From positions 1-43,914 of the forward strand of contig JAPZRK010000040.1 of assembly GCA_027531445.1 (NCBI GenBank): a stretch of DNA of 43,914 nucleotides, written 5' to 3'. A program made the translations under genes and the position numbers. Each line of letters starts with the position of its first letter. Position 1 is the stretch's first letter. The notes under the pieces were generated by a model. That model did not search any database, was not told the origin of the DNA, and saw nothing but the letters and a program-made list of their open reading frames with translations. Of the stretch, positions 35,867-42,842 are shown in pieces. The stretch comes from Leptospira sp. GTDB taxonomy: Bacteria; Spirochaetota; Leptospiria; Leptospirales; Leptospiraceae.

Positions 35867-37786
35867 TTATTTTACCTTGATGTCATTGTCTTTTAATGAT
35901 AGTCGTCTGGAATTTTCAATCCAAATGCCCATAAGCAAAACTGTAAGAATCGGGAATATAGATGCACAGGCAAGAATACCGAAGCCATCGATCGTATTTA
36001 ACTGATTTCCAATTCCCAAACCCATAGCAATCACAAGTGGAACTGTGATTGGACCCGTCGTAACACCTGCACTGTCCCATGCGATATCTATAAAATCGCG
36101 GTTGCTAAACAATGTCAGAACGAGCAATATAAGATAACTTGGGACAACAAAAAAAACCATTGGAATTTCAAGAATCACCTTTGTTACTCCAAGCAAAGTC
36201 CCGATTCCGACACCTAGGGCAACTGCTTGAATGAGATACTTCTTCTTGAAAATTCCTACAGTCGACTCTTCTACCGTAGTTCCTAAAGCAGAAAGTGCCG
36301 GTTCTGCAAGTGTGGCACTGAAACCCAAAAAGAATGCAAATATAAGAATAATGAAGTATCCTAATAAATTGTCTTCTTTTCCAAATAATGGACCATGGAT
36401 TGGAACATACTCATATAATTTACTTTGGGGTTGGTAATTTTCTGATTTATATGGAATCGCCGTATATGATTTGCGTTCTTTGAGATAAAAAAACGATTCC
36501 TCTTTTCCTTCTTCATTGACGGCTTTTAGAACAGACTTTGGATTGAAGTTGGAAATATAACGTGTAGAATCGTTCAATTCGATCGAACGAAATGTAGAAG
36601 GTAGTTTGTAACCCACTTGTGAGCCCAATTTATTGAGACCTAAAAAGATACCAAAATTGAAAATGGCAAGTCCAAAGATGGCGAAACTGATTCCTAAAAA
36701 AACTTCCGAGAAGCTGGGAACTCTATCTCGCAAAACAACGATTAAGAATAAGAATAAAAAGCAGGTAAGTGGAAGAATGGCTCGAAAGGCCAATTGAAAT
36801 CCTTCTTTGATTTGCAAAAATAAAAAATTAAATCCCTTCTGCGGGGTAACTGGTTGGGTAGAGGCAGCTTGCGGTTTTGATTCGCTTTTTAAGATGGAGA
36901 GAGATTTCCCAAATAAAAGGATCGATTGCTCATCCGATATTCCTTTCCGTTTGGAAAAAAAATCTGACTCGGACATAGGAAGAGGAAGTTTCGGAGAAAA
37001 ATAAATTCCAATCAAAAACACAGCTAGTATCGGAAACAAGGAAGCGAGTGTCACTACTCCATAACCGCTAGAAGATTCATTGTCCTTGGCTACTTTTGAC
37101 ACTCCTAAACCAAGTGCAACCACGAGCGGAACGGTAACAGGTCCAGTCGTTACTGCACCAGAGTCCCAGGCAAGCCCAGCAATCTGTTGCAGACTATCGT
37201 CGAAGTAGGCATAAATAGTGATGGCTAGTAGAATCAAGACAGTCGGTATGAGTAGCCGAGTGAGTGAAAAACCATAAAGGAATCGAAATACACCAAGGAT
37301 TACGGCAACCCCAACACCGGAAGCGATAGAAACAAATAGAAAGTCTGAGCCCTCACCTAATAAATAGTAGAGGAGAGGAGCCTGCCAGGGCAATACAGAG
37401 GACCCACAGGCTTTTAGCACCGCTATAGCTGGTTCTGCCAACGTTGCCCCAATACCTAACAAAAAAGAGAATAGGAGAATGCCTGTTAGACCTAATTTTT
37501 GAGGAAGGCGCAGACCGATCATCTCTCCAAGGGGCATTAACCCAAGAAACAATCCTTCCAGAAAAAATGTAAGCCCAAAGATCACAGCAAAGATTCCTAA
37601 ACTGATGATCGCCGCTTCCTTGATCGGAATGCGAAGAACTAATAATTGAAATAGGGAAAGATAGAGAACAATCCAAATGACCGACTTTGTTTGTTCTAAG
37701 AATTTTTTTTTGAAATAAGGAAGAATGAGAGTTAAAGCTTCACGAATTCCAATTTCGATGGATTCTTCCTTTTCGTTCCTTGCCAT
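35867..37786 (-). CDS. Double DUF1538 membrane protein (UmpA-UmpB fusion-like)
   Basis: A 639-residue polytopic membrane protein made of two DUF1538 halves. Each carries the family motifs: ATLAEPA (about residues 112 and 489) and AWDS-GAVTTGPVTVPLV or AGVTTGPITVPLV (about 205 and 570). A hydrophilic linker of about 100 residues separates the halves. As I recall, a DUF1538 pair UmpA/UmpB in a Halomonas was reported as a two-component sodium(lithium, potassium)/proton antiporter; transfer of that function here is inference. No Shine-Dalgarno sequence is visible: a perfect stem-loop sits directly before the ATG. Confidence 0.85.
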   Translation of the reverse strand: MARNEKEESIEIGIREALTLILPYFKKKFLEQTKSVIWIVLYLSLFQLLVLRIPIKEAAIISLGIFAVIFGLTFFLEGLFLGLMPLGEMIGLRLPQKLGLTGILLFSFLLGIGATLAEPAIAVLKACGSSVLPWQAPLLYYLLGEGSDFLFVSIASGVGVAVILGVFRFLYGFSLTRLLIPTVLILLAITIYAYFDDSLQQIAGLAWDSGAVTTGPVTVPLVVALGLGVSKVAKDNESSSGYGVVTLASLFPILAVFLIGIYFSPKLPLPMSESDFFSKRKGISDEQSILLFGKSLSILKSESKPQAASTQPVTPQKGFNFLFLQIKEGFQLAFRAILPLTCFLFLFLIVVLRDRVPSFSEVFLGISFAIFGLAIFNFGIFLGLNKLGSQVGYKLPSTFRSIELNDSTRYISNFNPKSVLKAVNEEGKEESFFYLKERKSYTAIPYKSENYQPQSKLYEYVPIHGPLFGKEDNLLGYFIILIFAFFLGFSATLAEPALSALGTTVEESTVGIFKKKYLIQAVALGVGIGTLLGVTKVILEIPMVFFVVPSYLILLVLTLFSNRDFIDIAWDSAGVTTGPITVPLVIAMGLGIGNQLNTIDGFGILACASIFPILTVLLMGIWIENSRRLSLKDNDIKVK

Positions 37787-37788
37787 GA

Positions 37789-37816
37789 TGACATGATTAG
37801 AAAAACAATCATGTCA
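37789..37816 (-). promoter_or_regulatory. Perfect 10-bp stem-loop before the DUF1538 start
   Basis: TGACATGATT and AATCATGTCA are exact reverse complements around an 8-base loop. On the minus strand the structure ends 2 bases before the DUF1538 ATG, where a ribosome-binding site would normally be. It also lies 11 bases after the LpxR-like gene stop. It may be an operator, a translation-controlling hairpin, or a terminator stem without U-tract. Confidence 0.55.
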
Positions 37817-37827
37817 GACAAGGTTAT

Positions 37828-39273
37828 TTAAAATACTTTACCTAATTGAAATCCTAGCCACTGGTGCTGTTGAGGGAGTCCTTTTGCCGATTGGTAATCG
37901 ATCGTTTGAAAGTTATAATTTAAAGCAAATAGAAAGCCACTGGATGAAACAGACACAAATCCTGCTCGTATGAATCCTACGGCTCTCTTTAGATCTCCAG
38001 TGTACGTTTTGTCCTCCCGAAATTCGATCTCTTGCCTTAAAAGTTCAAGCAGAGCGTTTCTTTGAGTAGGATCGAGTATGTATTGCGAAAGTAGTTCATA
38101 AGCGTAGTACCGAACATAGGCAGGTTGTGCCCCACCTTGTGGTCGAAATAATGAATAGGCCGCAAGGATGCGGGCATTAGCCGGTAAATTATCCCAATTT
38201 TCTCCCAGGCTTCTAAGAATGATTGTCTTTAACACTTTATCCAAATCTTCTGCTCCGTTAAAGATTACATTGAACAAAAGATAGTTCGTTCCAAAGTCTA
38301 AAGGATTATTGGAACCCTTGACAAGATATTCATTGAATATAACAAATCTTCGAAGAGAGTTTCTGCCATTGTCTTCAGATAATGTTCTAAATAAAAGCTC
38401 TCGTTCTCCTAACTCGTAGGATGGACTATTTAAAAATTTGTCCATATCACTTAGCGCACTTGACCTGTTGAGGTTTTTATAAGTGTCGTCTGAACCAATC
38501 TGTCCTTGGATAGTAGCATTATATAATTGTAAGGTGGCTCCAGGATTAATGTAAAAATACCAATATCCTTCACCTGGATTATGTAAGATGGGAGCACCAG
38601 ACATCAAAGCAGAATACCCAGGACCTGGATTTTTATCTACTTTACCCAATCGAAAAACCAATCCTACTGAGGCGTTTGTATAAATATTGCCAAGATTGAC
38701 ATTATAATGTGTGCCAAAAAATCGATGCCAAAATTTTCTAACATCGGTATTGATTGCAACTGAGTAAGAATTGGGAATTTGTGTATCCCAACCTTGAGGA
38801 GTTGGGGAACCAATCAGGTTGTGAAAGTTTATTTGAGCTGTTTTGCCTCCAACAGAAGGGCCAATCATTCCCAATTCTAATTCTGTAGTTACACTAGAAG
38901 AATCTGTCCAGGTTGTCAGGGAATTTCCCACATAGCCTCTGCTAGAGTAGGGTCTGTCTCCAAAGGAAACATCTGCCTTTCGGATATTTGTCGGGGTGTA
39001 AAACTCTTGCCCCGCAGAAATTCCCATCAAGTGCTTTGAGTTTTGATTTTCATCTACAAAGAATCGATTCCAAAAACCAAAAAGGTTGCGAGTTAGATTG
39101 CCCTCACTTGCCGTTGTATTGTATTCCAGTCTCGCGCCGTTTGTATAGTAGCGATCAGAAAATCCACCAAACGCGTCATTCTCCATGATCAGTCTCAATT
39201 GAGACTGTTTTTCCTGAGAATAAATGCCAACAGATAAGAAGAGAAGGAAAACTACAAAGACTAATTGTCTCAT
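37828..39273 (-). CDS. LpxR-family outer membrane lipid A deacylase homologue (DUF2219)
   Basis: A 481-residue outer membrane beta-barrel candidate. The signal peptide is at residues 1-20 (ending GIYSQ). The LpxR core has MENDAFGGFSDRYYTNG (Asn32-Asp33 match the catalytic Asn-Asp pair), ISAGQEFYTPTNI, FGDRPYSSRG and a catalytic-type His in INFHNLIGSP followed by QGWDTQ. LpxR removes the 3'-acyloxyacyl chain of lipid A in Salmonella. This protein is about 160 residues longer than enterobacterial LpxR, mostly from an insertion at about 270-430 that may be a loop or extra domain. It ends in a typical barrel strand with terminal Phe. Confidence 0.85.
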   Translation of the reverse strand: MRQLVFVVFLLFLSVGIYSQEKQSQLRLIMENDAFGGFSDRYYTNGARLEYNTTASEGNLTRNLFGFWNRFFVDENQNSKHLMGISAGQEFYTPTNIRKADVSFGDRPYSSRGYVGNSLTTWTDSSSVTTELELGMIGPSVGGKTAQINFHNLIGSPTPQGWDTQIPNSYSVAINTDVRKFWHRFFGTHYNVNLGNIYTNASVGLVFRLGKVDKNPGPGYSALMSGAPILHNPGEGYWYFYINPGATLQLYNATIQGQIGSDDTYKNLNRSSALSDMDKFLNSPSYELGERELLFRTLSEDNGRNSLRRFVIFNEYLVKGSNNPLDFGTNYLLFNVIFNGAEDLDKVLKTIILRSLGENWDNLPANARILAAYSLFRPQGGAQPAYVRYYAYELLSQYILDPTQRNALLELLRQEIEFREDKTYTGDLKRAVGFIRAGFVSVSSSGFLFALNYNFQTIDYQSAKGLPQQHQWLGFQLGKVF

Positions 39274-39385
39274 GATTAAGCTACTCTCCGATATTTCAGT
39301 CTACTTCAAAGTAAATTTTTAAATGTTACCTTTTGGAACTGAGATTTGATTGATTTTTTTTATTCTAATTTCATCATTTGTGTTT

Positions 39386-40729
39386 ATGAATCTATTTTAT
39401 GCACTTTCATTGATTGTTTCCTTTGTTATGATTGGCACTTGCTCACGAAAAGAGAAGATTGAAAACTTACCGAGAATAGGTGAATTTTATATCTACAAAA
39501 GTGCGCTTCCAGTCTATGAATCTGCCGACCGAACGAAGATCATTAGTAAAGTAAATGTTGGTGATAAAGTTGAAATCGTTGAGTCGAACATTCCCGACAA
39601 AATCAAAGGTTTCTGGTATAAGGTGATCCATACAGACAAAGTGGGATACATCCCATTGAGTGAAGAAACAAGCAAGAATTTGGTAGCCTTTCTTTTCAAA
39701 TCGGAGCAAGGTCGTATAACAGCAAGTTCTCTAAGAATTAGAGAAACTCCAGATCTCACTGGAAAGGTTTTAGGTTCGGTACCCAAGGGAACGATTGTTC
39801 AAATCTTAAGTCAAGGATTGGTCTATGAGAAGATTGATGATAAATTTGATACGTGGATGAAGATTAAAACCGATGAAGGAGTGATTGGATATAGTTACGC
39901 TGGTTATATATCTAAAAATTTAGATCCGGATACTGACGAAGTGGATGCAACAAGAATCAGCGCTTATGTGGAAATCATTGAGGAGCCAAAGTATCTAGTG
40001 AGACCGGGCGGTCGTGATTTAACTGACCAAGATCCTGCACCCTGCGGCACAAATAGCATGGGTATGATGCCGGGTGTAGGTGGCATACATAAAACAGAGT
40101 TTAAGTATACTGAGGAAGGTGTAACTTATTACAAGATTGAATATGCAGAAGATTCACATGGGTGTTATGATAGCTACCGTGGATGGATTTCTGAAAAACA
40201 AGTTGTATATATCGATGATATATACAAATATACATCACAAAAGTATGGCTCCGAGTATGATAAGGCTTTTCTAGATGTGATCAACGAAAACTCAAATCGA
40301 GAATTGAATGTCAAAACGTTGAAAGTGGAACCATCAGAGTTTAAAGTAAAAGAACCAGGCTATACGTTCTATGAAGTGCAATACGGCAGGATCTATTACA
40401 AATACAAAGGTAACTACTATTATGCTGGTGAAGGCTGGGGTGATCTAGTGGATGTCAATAATGACGGAACGAACGAAATCATTTCAGGTGGAGATTGTGC
40501 CTGCATGTGTAGTGAAGCACGAGTGACTGTTTGGAATAATGGAAAATTAGAAACCATTTTTAATGAATATCCTGAAGCAAGTTTGCGATGGGAAGTCGGT
40601 AACAACTATCTGACAGCGATCCGTTCGGCTGATTATGATTATGAGTCAAAAGGCGTAGAAACGTATTATGAAATCAAAAATAATATGTTAAACCAATTGG
40701 CTAAAAAACCATCAAAAGCTTCTATGTGA
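39386..40729 (+). CDS. Putative lipoprotein with SH3-like domains
   Basis: An exported protein of 447 residues from the ATG at 39386. The signal ends FVMIGTCS, with Cys19 as possible lipidation site, though Thr before Cys is unusual. A TTG at 39350 with gag before it would add 12 hydrophobic residues and is an alternative. Two bacterial SH3-like domains follow (about residues 25-95 and 100-180): VGDKVEIVESN and RIRETPDLTGKVLGSVPKGT are typical. The C-terminal part has DVNNDGTNEI, which resembles an FG-GAP-type calcium loop, and a cluster GGDCACMCS. Probable envelope role. Its 3' end overlaps the convergent permease gene by 18 bases. Confidence 0.75.
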   Translation: MNLFYALSLIVSFVMIGTCSRKEKIENLPRIGEFYIYKSALPVYESADRTKIISKVNVGDKVEIVESNIPDKIKGFWYKVIHTDKVGYIPLSEETSKNLVAFLFKSEQGRITASSLRIRETPDLTGKVLGSVPKGTIVQILSQGLVYEKIDDKFDTWMKIKTDEGVIGYSYAGYISKNLDPDTDEVDATRISAYVEIIEEPKYLVRPGGRDLTDQDPAPCGTNSMGMMPGVGGIHKTEFKYTEEGVTYYKIEYAEDSHGCYDSYRGWISEKQVVYIDDIYKYTSQKYGSEYDKAFLDVINENSNRELNVKTLKVEPSEFKVKEPGYTFYEVQYGRIYYKYKGNYYYAGEGWGDLVDVNNDGTNEIISGGDCACMCSEARVTVWNNGKLETIFNEYPEASLRWEVGNNYLTAIRSADYDYESKGVETYYEIKNNMLNQLAKKPSKASM

Positions 40730-42013
40730 TTTTTTGATCCAAAATAATAACATACTCAACATAAGAATTGTTATGATGATACTAGCAATTCTTATGTTGC
40801 TATAGGCAACAGAAACCATTGCCACGATACCTAAGAGAGTGGCGATGAATGGTAAAATAGGATAAAGTGGTGCTGTGTATGGCCTTTCTCGATTGGGATC
40901 CTTGATCTTGAATCGGAAATAGGCGAACATACTGATTACATACATTCCACAAGCACCGAAAGCACTAGCTGTAATCAACTCAGATGTATCGCCCACGATC
41001 ATACATATAAACCCGATTAGTGCGGATGAAAGAACGGCATTTTTTGGCACCTGGTTGTTTGGATCAACTTTCGAAAAAAATTTGGGAAGATATTTGGAAA
41101 CAGACAATGCATACACAAGTCTTGAGTATCCAAGTATGATTCCGAATAATGAAGCGATCAAACCAAAGAGTCCTATAAAAGTAAATATGACCGAAACCAA
41201 AGAGCCCTCTCCATAGATTTGGTTTAATACAAAAGATAGAGGATATTCTAAAGTGGCCATTTCTTCAGTTTGGATCACTCCTGCTGTAAGTATAAATATC
41301 GAGGAGGCAAGTAAAATCAGCGTACCAATGCCTGCCGCATAACCAAGCGGGATATCCCTGGGGGGATTCTTTACTTCTTCTGCTGCCATCGCGACACCTT
41401 CCACTGCCAAAAAAAACCAAATTGCGAATGGCATGGAAGCAAATACGGCTCGGAAAGAAAATGTTGTCACATCAAAAGAGGGGAACCTATGAATTGAGAA
41501 AAAAGGAATAATTGAAAAAATGTATATGAGAAGTCCAAGAATTGCAACAATCGTAACAAAAAGTTCAAACCTTGCTGTCTGTTTTACTCCCAATAAGTTG
41601 ATTGCTACCAATAAAGAAAAGAAACTGAATGATGCCCATAGAATGGGAATGGTAGGAAAAAGGAAATGAAAGTATCCACCTAATGCAGAAGCGATGGCAG
41701 GCGGAGCTAAGGCAAACTCGATTAAAACAAAAAAACCCGAAATGAAGCCGCCCCACCTTCCGAATGCATGTTCCGCATAGGCTGATGGTCCTCCTGCATG
41801 TGGGATGGTTGCGGCAAGTTCAGTAAAACATAGCGCAAAACAAATGTAAAAAACTGCGATCATAAAGACTGCGAGCGCAAATTCCCAAAAGCTTGCAACA
41901 GACCATCCAAAATTCCAACCGAAGTAATCTCCAGAAATGACAAGTCCGACAGCGATTCCCCAAAGATGCAATGGACCGAGTGTGCGATGAAGTTTTGGAT
42001 TTTGAAGGTTCAT
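40712..42013 (-). CDS. APC-family amino acid permease, ethanolamine-permease-like
   Basis: A polytopic permease of the APC superfamily, about 12 membrane segments in 433 residues. The N-terminal GPLHLWGIAVGLVISGDYFG and following WNFGW match the ethanolamine permease (Eat) group most closely, and AATIPHAGGPSAYAEHAFG is the typical APC loop. Ethanolamine as substrate is an inference; no eut genes are near. The start is the ATG at 42013, although a TTG at 42016 is in frame. No ribosome-binding site is visible, and a three-codon ATG-ACG-CTT-TGA frame ends on the start codon (TGATG). The gene lies directly downstream of the inserted cassette. Confidence 0.85.
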   Translation of the reverse strand: MNLQNPKLHRTLGPLHLWGIAVGLVISGDYFGWNFGWSVASFWEFALAVFMIAVFYICFALCFTELAATIPHAGGPSAYAEHAFGRWGGFISGFFVLIEFALAPPAIASALGGYFHFLFPTIPILWASFSFFSLLVAINLLGVKQTARFELFVTIVAILGLLIYIFSIIPFFSIHRFPSFDVTTFSFRAVFASMPFAIWFFLAVEGVAMAAEEVKNPPRDIPLGYAAGIGTLILLASSIFILTAGVIQTEEMATLEYPLSFVLNQIYGEGSLVSVIFTFIGLFGLIASLFGIILGYSRLVYALSVSKYLPKFFSKVDPNNQVPKNAVLSSALIGFICMIVGDTSELITASAFGACGMYVISMFAYFRFKIKDPNRERPYTAPLYPILPFIATLLGIVAMVSVAYSNIRIASIIITILMLSMLLFWIKKSHRSF

Positions 42014-42028
42014 CAAAGCGTCATTTAA

Positions 42029-42186
42029 CGTAATAGGCTTACCGACGTTGGCTGACCCTGAGTCCCGAAGGGGACGTTAGGGACTGGCACGTAGCTTGCG
42101 TACGCAAGCGAGTGACAGAAAGCCTATGTGTCGCAGACCGAGCGAGGGCGAAAGACCCGAAGCGAAGCGGTAAGCCGCAGTTAGCC
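42029..42186 (-). repeat. attC-like recombination site
   Basis: On the minus strand: R'' box GGCTAAC (42186-42180), three bases, L'' GGCTTACCG (42176-42168), a central imperfect palindrome, L' CGGTAAGCC (42044-42036), six bases, then G at 42029. L'' and L' are perfect 9-bp complements. In the circular cassette the terminal G joins TTAGCC, giving R' GTTAGCC, the exact complement of R''. The centre carries the perfect 16-bp palindrome GCTTGCGTACGCAAGC (42094-42109) and a GTCCC/GGGAC hairpin (42062-42075). The R boxes deviate at one position from the RYYYAAC/GTTRRRY consensus. At 158 bp it is in the size range of long attC sites. Confidence 0.75.
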
Positions 42187-42197
42187 GATGCGCGCTC
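42179..42197. repeat. Inverted repeat, attC side of the cassette
   Basis: AGTTAGCCGATGCGCGCTC on the plus strand, matching the reverse complement of 42824-42842 in 17 of 19 positions. It includes the R'' box and extends into the last codons of the DUF4269 gene, so the complementarity goes well beyond the 7-bp R box. Confidence 0.7.
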
Positions 42198-42804
42198 TGG
42201 AATAAGCATCTTTAATCTCTTTTGAAAAATCATCTAAAGATAAATTTTTTAAATTATACAAATAGTTATAAGGATCATTTTCAAAACCGAGTAATTTACA
42301 AAAGGCAGGTTCAGTTTTTATTCCTTGATATTTTAGTTCCCTAATAGAATTTTTGAATTCTTCGCCTAAAATCCTTAGTATCTCATTTTCTACCATCATA
42401 TGAATAAATCCGAATTGTTCACAAGTATCTTGACATTCTCCAAAAATTTCAAAGTTAAAGGATTCTGTTTCAAATTTTGAAACAAAGGAATTATTGATAT
42501 TTTTTTTACATTTAACTTCAAAAATTAAATTTCTATTTTCATGAATAAAATTATCAAAAAAATTAGAGATTTTGTGATTTGATATATCAACTATTAAGTC
42601 TACATCACTATTTGGGATGTCAATGCCAATAGGTATAGTTCCAACTATAATTGGATTAAAGAGAGAGAAAGATTCCATTAATCCTAATTTTGAAATTTCA
42701 TAGAATAATTTTTTTTGACGATCATTTCCGTATTTAAGATAATCAACTTTTAAATAACTGGAGTTCGAAATTGATTTTTCAAAAGTTAATTTGTTGGATT
42801 GCAT
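42181..42804 (-). CDS. DUF4269 nucleotidyltransferase-like protein
   Basis: A 207-residue soluble protein of the DUF4269 group, within the nucleotidyltransferase fold. The motif VGTIPIGIDIPNSDVDLIVD near residues 54-73 gives the G-S/T-x(n)-D-x-D metal-binding pattern, with a third acidic residue probably in FEIFGE. Substrate unknown; relatives include antibiotic nucleotidyltransferases and toxin-antitoxin MNT-like proteins, but this cannot be decided here. Base composition is AT-rich compared with neighbours, suggesting transfer. The TAA stop is embedded in the attC R'' box. No strong ribosome-binding site is seen. Confidence 0.78.
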   Translation of the reverse strand: MQSNKLTFEKSISNSSYLKVDYLKYGNDRQKKLFYEISKLGLMESFSLFNPIIVGTIPIGIDIPNSDVDLIVDISNHKISNFFDNFIHENRNLIFEVKCKKNINNSFVSKFETESFNFEIFGECQDTCEQFGFIHMMVENEILRILGEEFKNSIRELKYQGIKTEPAFCKLLGFENDPYNYLYNLKNLSLDDFSKEIKDAYSRARIG

Positions 42805-42823
42805 ATATCTTTTAATATTATTT

Positions 42824-42842
42824 GAGCGCGTTTCGGCTAACT
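42824..42842. repeat. Inverted repeat, 5' side of the cassette
   Basis: GAGCGCGTTTCGGCTAACT on the plus strand, the partner of 42179-42197 (17 of 19). It contains the cassette 5' boundary (between 42841 and 42840) and supplies the TAG stop codon of the upstream RND gene. Confidence 0.7.

Larger units (their letters stand above)
42029..42840 (-). mobile_element. Solitary integron-type gene cassette
   Basis: An 812-bp unit read on the minus strand. It begins with TTAGCC preceded by the flanking G at 42841 and ends with G at 42029, followed by flanking TTAAAT. This is the expected structure after recombination at G/TT. One gene (DUF4269) runs in cassette orientation, 36 bases from the 5' boundary, and its stop lies inside the attC-like site. 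The gene is visibly AT-richer than its neighbours, the attC site GC-richer. No integrase gene is in the window, so this would be an orphan cassette. A transposable unit with terminal inverted repeats is the main alternative. Confidence 0.7.

Noticed and set aside
42029..42840. Interpretation as a MITE or transposon with 19-bp terminal inverted repeats
   Set aside because: There is no target-site duplication, and the R/L box order, the palindromic attC-like centre and the G/TT junctions fit a cassette better; kept as an alternative.
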